Assembly (NCBI GenBank): GCA_021828635.1
Contig: JAJZEJ010000752.1
Span: 1 to 10,470, forward strand
Reading direction: 5' to 3'
Source of the DNA: Chloroflexota bacterium
Lineage (GTDB): Bacteria; Chloroflexota; Ktedonobacteria; Ktedonobacterales; Ktedonobacteraceae
DNA length: 10,470 nucleotides
Positions within the stretch are counted from its first letter, which is position 1. Each line of letters starts with the position of its first letter. The position numbers were made by a program, and so were the translations under genes. Positions 1 through 5,865 of this stretch are shown in pieces. Below the pieces are notes generated by a model. The model was not told the DNA's origin. It searched no databases and saw nothing but the letters and a program-made list of their open reading frames with translations.

Positions 1-1
1 A

Positions 2-154
2 GGAGAGTTTTGTTGTTTGCGTTGCCCAAACACAGCTTATTGGCGTTATGAGGGGATTGCGGTTTGCCCAAGAGATATTCAGCAAGTCGTAAACAGAAGC
101 AAACAGAAGTGTTTAGATACACCTTCATTATTCGATGCTCGGTCTAGACCGTAA
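2..154 (+). CDS. C-terminal end of an unidentified protein (5'-truncated by the window edge)
   Basis: One plus-strand frame is open from base 2 to a TAA at 152-154 and gives 50 residues. It is rich in Cys, Trp, Tyr and Arg. Cysteines at partial residues 4, 5, 8, 22 and 37 include a C-x2-C (5 and 8) followed by another Cys at 22, reminiscent of a small zinc-binding knuckle, though no family is recognised. The stop lies 15 bases before an intrinsic terminator on the same strand, which is what the end of a real transcription unit looks like. A second frame (stop at 90-92) is also open from the edge, so the frame choice is not certain. It converges with the coiled-coil gene on the other strand. 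Confidence 0.42.
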   Translation, partial: GEFCCLRCPNTAYWRYEGIAVCPRDIQQVVNRSKQKCLDTPSLFDARSRP

Positions 155-169
155 AATGCCATAAATATG

Positions 170-212
170 GCCCTCGCCATATAACCCAACTGGCGAGGGC
201 TTTCTTTGTTTT
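170..212 (+). terminator. Rho-independent terminator
   Basis: A perfect 10-bp stem (GCCCTCGCCA at 170-179 with TGGCGAGGGC at 191-200) has an 11-nt loop and is followed by a T-rich tract at 201-212. The T tract is on the plus strand, so it mainly ends the unit entering from the left. The stem could also slow transcription leaving the convergent coiled-coil gene, but the minus-strand 3' side lacks a clean U run. Confidence 0.85.
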
Positions 213-231
213 GGCGTTGCTATCAGACTCC

Positions 232-795
232 CTAACTCTTCTGGCCTTTTGTGAGAAGTTGTAGCATCTGATCGAACTTCCCTTCCAGGGAGGTGAAACG
301 CTGATCGAACTTCCCTTCAAGTGAAACGAAACGCTGATCTATCTGGTCTAATCGTCCCTTGATACCGCTCACATCTTCTTTGATTATGCCTACATCCTCT
401 TTGAGAACGCGAATATCCGCTTGTTGAAACTCAACAATGCCATATGTCCTAGTTGCATATAGTGTCGTCTCATCAAGCCCTTTTTCTATGGTACTCATTC
501 GCTGGTCAGTTTTTGCTGCATGTTGGTCAATCTTTTCAAATTGCTGGTCAACCTTGACAAAATGCGTGTCGATGTTTTTGAATTGCTGACTCAGCAGCGT
601 TATCAGGCCATCAGACCTCTGCTGAATGCCTTGAATGCCCTGCCCATGTTCAGCAAGGCGATTTCTTTGTTCAGTCACCTGCTGTTGCAAAGCGTTCACA
701 CGATCATAGAGTTGTTTGATATCAGAGGTATGCTCTGTTTGCATGATAGAAATAGCATGCTGTATAGCCTCGATACGCTCTTCGAGTGTTGGCAT
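232..795 (-). CDS. Coiled-coil protein of unknown function
   Basis: A 187-residue protein starting MPTLEERIEAIQ. The ATG at 795 is chosen over a longer frame because it is preceded by a strong Shine-Dalgarno (GGGAGG, 6 nt away) and an extended -10 promoter. Almost the whole chain is hydrophilic and heptad- or hendecad-like, with recurring I-D-Q and I-K-E-D-V units. There is no signal peptide, membrane segment or catalytic motif. The last third contains two near-identical 11-residue units, R-F-(V/T)-SLEGKFDQ at residues 155-165 and 166-176. Earlier units around Q-F-x-x-I-D have a similar period. It is predicted to form a long alpha-helical rod and probably oligomerises. Function cannot be assigned. 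It is transcribed alone, convergent with the unit at the left edge. Confidence 0.8.
   Translation of the reverse strand: MPTLEERIEAIQHAISIMQTEHTSDIKQLYDRVNALQQQVTEQRNRLAEHGQGIQGIQQRSDGLITLLSQQFKNIDTHFVKVDQQFEKIDQHAAKTDQRMSTIEKGLDETTLYATRTYGIVEFQQADIRVLKEDVGIIKEDVSGIKGRLDQIDQRFVSLEGKFDQRFTSLEGKFDQMLQLLTKGQKS
268..333 (-). repeat. 33-bp imperfect tandem duplication inside the coiled-coil gene
   Basis: Two adjacent 33-bp units (268-300 and 301-333) share the start CTGATCGAACTTCCCTTC and end in AAACG. A third unit begins with CTGATC at 334. In protein this is the 11-residue repeat SLEGKFDQ-R-F-x, so the duplication keeps the frame and the hendecad register. Confidence 0.85.
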
Positions 796-824
796 TATCA
801 CCCTCCCTTCGTTCCTTTTCCTAG

Positions 825-833
825 AGTATAGCA
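825..833 (-). promoter_or_regulatory. Extended -10 promoter of the coiled-coil gene
   Basis: Read on the minus strand this is TGC-TATACT, a TGn extended -10 with a 5/6 match to TATAAT. It lies about 30 bases upstream of the ATG at 795. No convincing -35 is seen, as is common for extended -10 promoters. A predicted start site near 818 would give a leader of roughly 23 nt that includes the strong ribosome binding site. Confidence 0.55.
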
Positions 834-922
834 TATTTTTTCGTGTTGAACAGCCAGTTATGATATGAGCATTCCGCGTCATCGATAGTCTCTGAACGTC
901 AACATATCGTGAGACGATGCTT

Positions 923-1084
923 GCAGGTTTGCAGGTTTGCAGGTTTGTTCCGCATCGATTCCGCTACGCATTTTACGCAAAAATCTTCTCTCAAGCCGCA
1001 TCTCAAGCCACTTGAAGGGACTCTTAGGGTAATTTTTCCTCCCTTCGGGTTATGGCAGCCTGCGAAACCTGCAAACCTGCAAAA
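923..1084. repeat. Structured intergenic element bounded by inverted 8-bp tandem arrays
   Basis: The left edge has three exact copies of GCAGGTTT (923-946). The right edge has two exact copies of the complement AAACCTGC (1065-1080) plus a degenerate third (1056-1064), so the two edges could pair as a long stem of about 24 bp. Inside, CTTGAAGGGA (1011-1020) can pair with TCCCTTCGGG (1040-1049) using two G-U pairs, and CTCAAGCC occurs twice near 990-1010. Both strands happen to be open for 66 codons here, but neither frame has a ribosome binding site and both consist largely of the repeats. It resembles a small non-autonomous or REP/MITE-like element, or a structured RNA. No transposase or target-site duplication was found. 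Confidence 0.6.
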
Positions 1085-1420
1085 TGACAGAAAAAACAAT
1101 AGTTTCTAGGTGGAAAACACAGCATTGTCATCAGCGTTATCCCTCTAAAAAAGAGGGTCTCTACCTGCTATCTGATAGCAAAACTGATAGCAATCAAGTT
1201 GAAGAAGGTCAAGGACTGACAAAGACAGACGAACGGCATTGACGCTCAGTGTAACGCGCAAATCTGCTATAGAGACAGGTCACAGGGAAGTGTGTCATAT
1301 TGTCAAGATATACCTTCTTTTCCTATCAGGGTCTGTGCATTATAACATATCTGTGAGGTCTTGTGGCAATATAGATTATTGTCAAGTCTTCGAGTGCTAA
1401 CAATGGTGAGGGTAGGCTAT
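1085..1420. other. Intergenic stretch with small repeats, no gene seen
   Basis: There is no credible coding frame and no recognisable tRNA or riboswitch. Minor structures are a 6-bp hairpin CCCTCT/AGAGGG with an A5 loop (1141-1157), a 7-bp inverted repeat TGCTATC-T-GATAGCA (1166-1180) and two direct copies of CTGATAGCAA (1172-1181, 1184-1193). A distant complementary pair, GTCTCTA (1157-1163) and TAGAGAC (1270-1276), could bring these together, but this may be chance. Confidence 0.5.
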
Positions 1421-1448
1421 TTGTCGGGTTGTGTCTACCTACTATAAT
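1421..1448 (+). promoter_or_regulatory. Sigma70-type promoter for dxs
   Basis: TTGTCG (1421-1426) and a perfect TATAAT (1443-1448) are separated by 16 nt. A second TATAAT at 1450-1455 has a poorer upstream partner. The expected transcription start is near 1455, giving a dxs leader of about 170 nt. That leader contains a tandem 10-bp repeat (1482-1501) and no known riboswitch motif. Confidence 0.6.
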
Positions 1449-1481
1449 CTATAATACGATGGAAGCCTGATAGCACAGACT

Positions 1482-1501
1482 CTGGTAGACCCTGGTAGAC
1501 C
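1482..1501 (+). repeat. Tandem 10-bp repeat in the dxs leader
   Basis: CTGGTAGACC occurs twice back to back, just downstream of the predicted dxs transcription start. It may be a binding site for a dimeric regulator or simple slippage. Nothing in the sequence decides between these. Confidence 0.7.
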
Positions 1502-1628
1502 CTATAAGCTTTGCTCATGCATCTTTATTGCAGCATGATGAATAAATAAAATTTTTTGCACGTCTATCTGCTGGCTGCATGGTGCTACTGTGCAAGAGGA
1601 GCCGAAGACTAGTATTGGGAGGAAACCT

Positions 1629-3566
1629 TTGACAAGAATTCTCGATAGCATTGACAGTCCAGAACAGCTACGCGCACTGACTGTGCCACAAATGGAGCAG
1701 TTGGCGGAGGAGATCCGGCGCGAGATCATTGAAAAAGTCTCGGTAAAGGGTGGTCATCTGGCTCCCAATCTAGGTGTTGTCGAGCTGACAATGGCACTGC
1801 ATTATACCTTTGAGACACCAAAAGACCTGCTGGTGTGGGATATCGGCCACCAGGCATATGTGCATAAACTATTAACGGGACGCCGTGAACGCTTCCATAC
1901 TATTCGCCAGTTTGGTGGTCTTTCGGGCTACCTGCGCCGTGATGAGAGTCCCTACGATACCTTTGGAGCCAGCCATGCCAGCACCTCTATCTCAGCAGCT
2001 CTCGGCATGGCCGTAGCCCGCGATCTCAAAGGCGAAAACTTCAAGGTTGTGGCGATTATTGGCGATGGTGCGCTGACGGGTGGCATGGCGTTGGAGGCCA
2101 TTAACAATGCGGGTAGTCTGAAGAAAAATCTCATTATTGTGCTGAATGATAACGATAAATCTATCTCAGACAATGTGGGTGCATTACATCACTATCTAGG
2201 TAAGGCACGTCATATGCAGACATTGCCGAGCTACCAGCGTTTGCGCGGCATGGCGAAAGGCTCGATTGAGAAGCTGCCCGTCGTGGGCGATAGGGCGCGT
2301 GAGGCTGCCGGTCGTGCCGAGATGGGTATCAAACAGTTTGTGTTGCCCAGCAAGAGTGGAGCAATTTTTGAAGAGCTTGGTTTCAAATGTTTCGGTCCTT
2401 TTGATGGTCACAATATTCCTCTCATGATCGATGTGTTTGAAAATGTTAAAAAGATTGAAGGCCCGGTGATCGTGCAGGTTGTGACTAAGAAAGGTAAGGG
2501 CTGGGAGGTCGCCGAGAAAGACTCTACCAAGTGGCATGGCCCTGGTGCGTTTGATTACAAGAGTGGCACCATCAAGAAAAACCCTAATGACCCACCAACC
2601 TATACCGATATCTTTGCTGATGCGCTGGTCAAAATCGCCGAGCAGGATAAATCGGTGGTTGGTATCACCGCCGCGATGGCTGAAGGTACTGGCTTGAAGA
2701 AACTCAATCAGCGTTTCCCCGAACGTTACTTCGATGTAGGTATCGCTGAGCAGCACGCTGTTACATTTGCCGGTGGCATGGCTACAGCGGGTCTGAGACC
2801 GGTGGTGGCAATCTACGCAACGTTCATGCAGCGAGCATATGATCAGATAATCCATGACATTTGTGTGCAAGACCTGCATGTTGTGTTTGCGATGGACCGC
2901 GCTGGTATCGTTGGTGAAGATGGACAGACGCAGCATGGCGTTTTCGATATTGGCTTTATGCGGGCTATTCCTGGCATGAAAGTCATGGCTCCAAAAGACG
3001 AAGAAGAGCTGCGTCACATGCTCTACACCGCCGTGTATATGGATGGTCCGGTCAGCCTACGCTATCCACGCGGCAAGGCGTTGGGAGTGATGCTGACGAA
3101 AGACCTGCATAAGCTGGAGGTCGGCAAAGCAGAGCTACTCAGTCCCAGGACGATGAAAGAGGCGGAAGAGACCGCGTGTGCCATTCTGGCCTATGGCTCG
3201 ATGGTTGCACCCGCCGAAGAGGCTGCCAAAGAACTGGCGGCTGAAGGTATTCACGTTACTGTCGTTAATGCTCGTTGGGCCAAGCCACTGGACGAAGAGT
3301 TGATTATGCGTTTGGCGAAGGGTGTTAAGCGCGTTGTGACAGTTGAAGATCACGTGGTTGCGGGCGGTTTCGGTAGTGCGGTGCTGGAATTATTGGAACG
3401 GCGCGGCCTGCACAACATTGATACGCATGTGATAGGTTTACCTGACAAGTTCGTTGAGCATGGTGCGCCAACCATTCTCAAAGAATTGTACGGTCTCTCC
3501 TCATCGCACATTAAAGACGTGGTACGTTCGATGGTCGGTGCCGATGAGCGCACACTGGCTCAGTGA
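1629..3566 (+). CDS. dxs: 1-deoxy-D-xylulose-5-phosphate synthase
   Basis: The enzyme condenses pyruvate and glyceraldehyde-3-phosphate to DXP with thiamine diphosphate, the first step of the MEP isoprenoid pathway (cytosolic). Counting from an upstream GTG at 1590, which would give 658 residues, the sequence shows GHQAYVHKLLTGR (86-98), the ThDP/Mg motif GDGALTGG (158-165) with its Asn pair near 172, LNDND (185-189), and the pyrimidine-domain IAEQH with the catalytic Glu at 387. The DRAGIVGEDG block (436-445) and a transketolase C-terminal domain (about 525-650) follow. The TTG at 1629 is preferred: GGGAGG sits 6 nt upstream, and the resulting start MTRILDSIDSPEQL matches where the family usually begins (645 residues). 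The GTG at 1590 has no clear ribosome binding site. It is a stand-alone gene with its own promoter and terminator, and all expected motifs are intact. Confidence 0.97.
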   Translation: MTRILDSIDSPEQLRALTVPQMEQLAEEIRREIIEKVSVKGGHLAPNLGVVELTMALHYTFETPKDLLVWDIGHQAYVHKLLTGRRERFHTIRQFGGLSGYLRRDESPYDTFGASHASTSISAALGMAVARDLKGENFKVVAIIGDGALTGGMALEAINNAGSLKKNLIIVLNDNDKSISDNVGALHHYLGKARHMQTLPSYQRLRGMAKGSIEKLPVVGDRAREAAGRAEMGIKQFVLPSKSGAIFEELGFKCFGPFDGHNIPLMIDVFENVKKIEGPVIVQVVTKKGKGWEVAEKDSTKWHGPGAFDYKSGTIKKNPNDPPTYTDIFADALVKIAEQDKSVVGITAAMAEGTGLKKLNQRFPERYFDVGIAEQHAVTFAGGMATAGLRPVVAIYATFMQRAYDQIIHDICVQDLHVVFAMDRAGIVGEDGQTQHGVFDIGFMRAIPGMKVMAPKDEEELRHMLYTAVYMDGPVSLRYPRGKALGVMLTKDLHKLEVGKAELLSPRTMKEAEETACAILAYGSMVAPAEEAAKELAAEGIHVTVVNARWAKPLDEELIMRLAKGVKRVVTVEDHVVAGGFGSAVLELLERRGLHNIDTHVIGLPDKFVEHGAPTILKELYGLSSSHIKDVVRSMVGADERTLAQ

Positions 3567-3590
3567 TAGGCACCAATTATCTCTGATAGA

Positions 3591-3626
3591 AAAAAGCAGG
3601 GTATTCCTTGTGAATATCCTGCTTTT
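3591..3626. terminator. Bidirectional intrinsic terminator between dxs and the DUF2795 gene
   Basis: Left arm 3592-3606 (AAAAGCAGGGTATTC) pairs with right arm 3612-3626 (GAATATCCTGCTTTT) over 15 bp with one G-U pair and a 5-nt loop. A-rich on the left and T-rich on the right, it works as an intrinsic terminator in both directions. It serves dxs (stop at 3566) and the convergent gene whose stop is at 3656. Confidence 0.92.
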
Positions 3627-3655
3627 ATGGCTAATGACGAGTGTGAGCTATCAGA

Positions 3656-3874
3656 TTAAGCATTGCCTTTGCCTCGATCCACCTCGCCGATAGCTTTGTT
3701 GACTTCAACGGGGGAATTGTAGGTCTGCTCTGGCATACGCTCTAGTGTCTTACGGACACGCTCATCTGCGCCATGCTCCTCAGCGTGGTGAAGGAGTTCA
3801 TTTTTATTGACGGGATAATTGATGCCTTTCAAGCATTTCTCAACATCCTTTGGGCTAGCTTTCTCCATTGTCAT
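3656..3874 (-). CDS. DUF2795-family small protein
   Basis: This 72-residue protein has the pattern of the DUF2795 family: D-V-x-x-x-L-K-G-I-x-Y-P near the N-terminus (residues 10-21), a helix with L-x-x-H-A-E-E-x-G-A-D, then L-x-x-M-P-E-x-x-Y-x-S-P-x-E-V-x-K-A-I-G at 45-63. It is a small charged helical protein with no known biochemical function. The ATG at 3874 is supported by AAGGAG 5 nt upstream; a second ATG two codons later is less well spaced. It follows the ABC ATPase gene on the same strand after a 97-base gap without a strong promoter, so it may be co-transcribed with that gene or use a weak promoter of its own. Family assignment is from pattern memory. Confidence 0.85.
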   Translation of the reverse strand: MTMEKASPKDVEKCLKGINYPVNKNELLHHAEEHGADERVRKTLERMPEQTYNSPVEVNKAIGEVDRGKGNA

Positions 3875-3971
3875 TGATTCTCCTTGTGCTTTTCAGGTAT
3901 CCAGCTTTCCAGTTACTGGTCATTGCATATCACGCGAAGGTCGATAAGAATGGTGACATGAATTTGTTATA

Positions 3972-4646
3972 CTATTCCACAATCTTCCCATCACGCATCG
4001 TGATAATGTGATTGGCCAGATTCCCGACCTCGATGGCATGAGTTACGATGACAAAGGTTTGCCCATTCTCTTTGTTCAGGCGTGTCAGTAGCTCCATGAT
4101 CTCTTGCGCGGTCTCGCTATCCAGGTTGCCAGTCGGCTCGTCGGCCCAGACAATGGCGGGATTATTGGTGAGGGCGCGGGCAATGGTGACACGCTGGCGC
4201 TGGCCGCCGGAAAGTTCTGCCGGACGATGGCGGGCGCGGTCCGAAAGTCCCACCAACTCAAGCATCTCCAGTGCTTGTTGGCGTGCTTTACGTGCGGGCA
4301 TCCTTGAAACCAATAATGGTAGCTCGACATTCTCAACGGCTGATAGCACTGGTAGCAGGTTGAACTCCTGGAAGATAAATCCCATATGTTGAGCGCGAAA
4401 GGCGGTGCGTTCGCCGTCGCTCAGCTCGCGCAAGTTGCGGTCGCGGATAAATATGTCCCCTTCGTCAATCGTATCGAGGCCAGAGAGGCAGTTGAGTAGT
4501 GTGGTCTTGCCGCAACCGCTTGGCCCCATAATGGCGATCATTGCGCCCTGTTCTACTGAGAGGTTAATAGTATTGAGGGCAGCAATACGCAGTTCACCAT
4601 TTCGGTAGATTTTCTTAACCTTGTTTGCCTGGATTATGATGGGCAT
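3972..4646 (-). CDS. ABC transporter ATP-binding protein, MacB/LolD type
   Basis: This 224-residue nucleotide-binding subunit would power a membrane complex from the cytoplasmic face. All motifs are present in order: Walker A GPSGCGKT (41-48), Q-loop Gln 93, signature LSGGQ (145-149), Walker B ending in WADE (167-170, with Glu 170 catalytic), D-loop NLD (174-176) and H-loop His 203. The length and the start (V-K-K-I-Y-x-x-G, then A-L-N-x-I-N-L) fit the LolD/MacB/FtsE branch, whose partners are FtsX/MacB-like permeases. No permease gene lies beside it, so the substrate is unknown. A good promoter sits at 4692-4719. The ribosome binding site before ATG 4646 is weak (GAGAAAG, far from the start). 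Confidence 0.93.
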   Translation of the reverse strand: MPIIIQANKVKKIYRNGELRIAALNTINLSVEQGAMIAIMGPSGCGKTTLLNCLSGLDTIDEGDIFIRDRNLRELSDGERTAFRAQHMGFIFQEFNLLPVLSAVENVELPLLVSRMPARKARQQALEMLELVGLSDRARHRPAELSGGQRQRVTIARALTNNPAIVWADEPTGNLDSETAQEIMELLTRLNKENGQTFVIVTHAIEVGNLANHIITMRDGKIVE

Positions 4647-4691
4647 CGTGTATCAAACTTTCTCTAGGTAGCTTTCGACTATTCACCCTGT

Positions 4692-4719
4692 ATTATATGG
4701 TTATTGTTACGATTTACAA
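4692..4719 (-). promoter_or_regulatory. Sigma70-type promoter of the ABC ATPase gene
   Basis: On the minus strand, TTGTAA (4714-4719) and a perfect TATAAT (4692-4697) are separated by 16 nt. The expected start near 4685 gives a leader of about 40 nt before ATG 4646. It lies only about 10 bases past the stop of the doubtful small ORF. Confidence 0.65.
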
Positions 4720-4729
4720 CGTAGATGGG

Positions 4730-4960
4730 TTACAAGTTGAGATTCGGGTATGTTTGTGTCAGAGAAAGTAGGCGAATTTTACGTGGGAAGCGTGCCATGT
4801 GGCGTGGTTTGAGACTGAGTGTAGGGAAAGAGGCTGTGATAAAAGCCAACGGTGTCGGGCTAGGGCTGGGCAGGCGCAGTGTACGATGGCGCATAGAGAC
4901 CGGCAACGCATCATAGGCGATGAGTCGCACGCGATAGCTCTGTCGTCTTCCCCGCATCAT
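4730..4960 (-). CDS. Possible small basic protein, unrecognised
   Basis: A frame of 76 codons begins ATG-ATG. GGAGG (complement of 4965-4969) lies 4 nt from the first ATG and 7 nt from the second (4957), so the second may be the true start. A TATAAT (complement of 4989-4994) is placed correctly upstream. Codon choice (CGC, CTG, CTC, ATC) looks like that of neighbouring genes. Against it, the protein has about a dozen Arg, one Asp and no Glu, no recognisable domain and no predicted membrane segment, which is often the signature of a chance ORF. It is the only candidate gene in the otherwise non-coding stretch 4720-5072. Confidence 0.35.
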   Translation of the reverse strand: MMRGRRQSYRVRLIAYDALPVSMRHRTLRLPSPSPTPLAFITASFPTLSLKPRHMARFPRKIRLLSLTQTYPNLNL

Positions 4961-4988
4961 TCCACCTCCACACTCTCCATCTCCTGCT

Positions 4989-4994
4989 ATTATA
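4989..4994 (-). promoter_or_regulatory. Candidate -10 box upstream of the small basic ORF
   Basis: A perfect TATAAT reads on the minus strand 28 bases upstream of ATG 4960. The -35 region at 16-18 nt shows no good match, so this is a weak call supported mainly by its position next to a good ribosome binding site. Confidence 0.35.
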
Positions 4995-5072
4995 GCTCAT
5001 ATGTGGGCGTTTGGGGAGTGCCTTCATGTAGCAAAAACAGTATCTATGAGTGATTGATAGGGAGCGGGCGGA

Positions 5073-5153
5073 GCGACCGCAAGGGATCACCCTTACAATG
5101 AAAACGGGTGTGGACGGCATCGTGTCATTGTAGGGGCATACCCTCGCGTTTGC
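5073..5153. repeat. Degenerate inverted-repeat pair downstream of pth
   Basis: Arms at 5073-5101 and 5125-5153 are about 21/29 complementary around a 23-nt centre. The innermost 8 bp are perfect (TACAATGA with TCATTGTA). The arms have the look of GC-rich interspersed repeats with a GGGCGAC...CCCTACA theme in filamentous Chloroflexota; that likeness is from memory. It lies 5 bases past the pth stop and may act as a 3' stabiliser or terminator. There is no U tract. Confidence 0.55.
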
Positions 5154-5158
5154 CCTGT

Positions 5159-5854
5159 CTACTCTTCGGCGGTGCTATCGGCTTCGTCAGTACTATCCTC
5201 ATTATCTTGCTTGTTCTTCTCTTCCGCCCGTTTGCGCCGCTCCTCTTCGCGTTTCTTGCGTTGCTCTTCGGCTTTTTTCTGCGCTTCGGGGTCGGCGTTG
5301 ACGACGTTCATCATCAAGGCCACGCCACGTGAGATAATCTGGGGTAGCACTTTGACAGCTTGCTCTTCAGCCTGCTCGATCAGGATACGCTCGTCGAGCG
5401 GGGGAATGCCGAGAACGTAGTGAATGGTGTCCATGCGATTGTGCGTTGGGCGTCCGATGCCGATGCGCAGGCGTGGAAACTGGTTGGTATGCAGATGATG
5501 GATGATGTTATCAACACCGTTATGACCACCCGCGCTACCACTACTACGCAGGCGCAGTTTGCCGACCGGCAGATCAAGATCATCGCAGATTACCAGGATA
5601 TCTTCGGGCTGCACACGGTACCAGCGCATTAGTTCGCCGACCGACTCGCCGCTTTTATTCATGAAAGTGATAGGCTTGACCAATATGACCTTTTCCAGGC
5701 CAAGTGTGCCAGTGGCGAGAATGGCACGGTTACGCTGATCGCTCCACTGCCAACCCTGCTGCTCCGCGAATTTATCAACAACATGAAAACCGATATTATG
5801 GCGTGTTTGGGTGTACTCGGTGCCAGGATTGCCGAGGCCAATAACTAATTTCAT
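5159..5854 (-). CDS. pth: Peptidyl-tRNA hydrolase with a charged C-terminal tail
   Basis: The enzyme cleaves the ester bond of peptidyl-tRNA released from stalled ribosomes and recycles the tRNA (cytosolic, Pth1 family). Family residues are all present: Asn 9 in GLGNPG, catalytic His 19 in TRHNIGF, Asn 66 in TFMNKSG, Asp 92 in the DDLDLP block, and Asn 112 in GGHNG. The catalytic domain ends near residue 187, the usual family length. A tail of about 44 residues follows: first K/R/E-rich (190-215, probably a single helix), then acidic (217-231). It begins 11 bases after the stop of the phosphoesterase gene and is probably co-transcribed with it. The ribosome binding site is weak (AAGAGA). Confidence 0.97.
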   Translation of the reverse strand: MKLVIGLGNPGTEYTQTRHNIGFHVVDKFAEQQGWQWSDQRNRAILATGTLGLEKVILVKPITFMNKSGESVGELMRWYRVQPEDILVICDDLDLPVGKLRLRSSGSAGGHNGVDNIIHHLHTNQFPRLRIGIGRPTHNRMDTIHYVLGIPPLDERILIEQAEEQAVKVLPQIISRGVALMMNVVNADPEAQKKAEEQRKKREEERRKRAEEKNKQDNEDSTDEADSTAEE

Positions 5855-5865
5855 TCTCTTGTTTG

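Noticed and set aside
899..1109. Two opposing 66-codon frames
   Set aside because: Both lie in the repeat-bounded element, are largely repeat-encoded, and have no ribosome binding site. They are treated as a by-product of the repeat.
1141..1193. CRISPR-like or att-site-like short repeats
   Set aside because: Repeat units are only 10 bp, spaced 2 bp apart, with no spacers and no integrase or cas genes nearby.
1110..1628. Possible TPP or other riboswitch in the dxs leader
   Set aside because: No CTGAGA/ACCTGAT-type core or other known aptamer signature was found; only small unrelated repeats.
2196..3017. 273-codon open frame on the minus strand
   Set aside because: It lies entirely antisense to dxs, has no domain and is explained by codon bias in the well-supported dxs gene.
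4725..4916. 63-codon plus-strand frame opposite the small basic ORF
   Set aside because: No ribosome binding site upstream of its ATG and no promoter in that direction.
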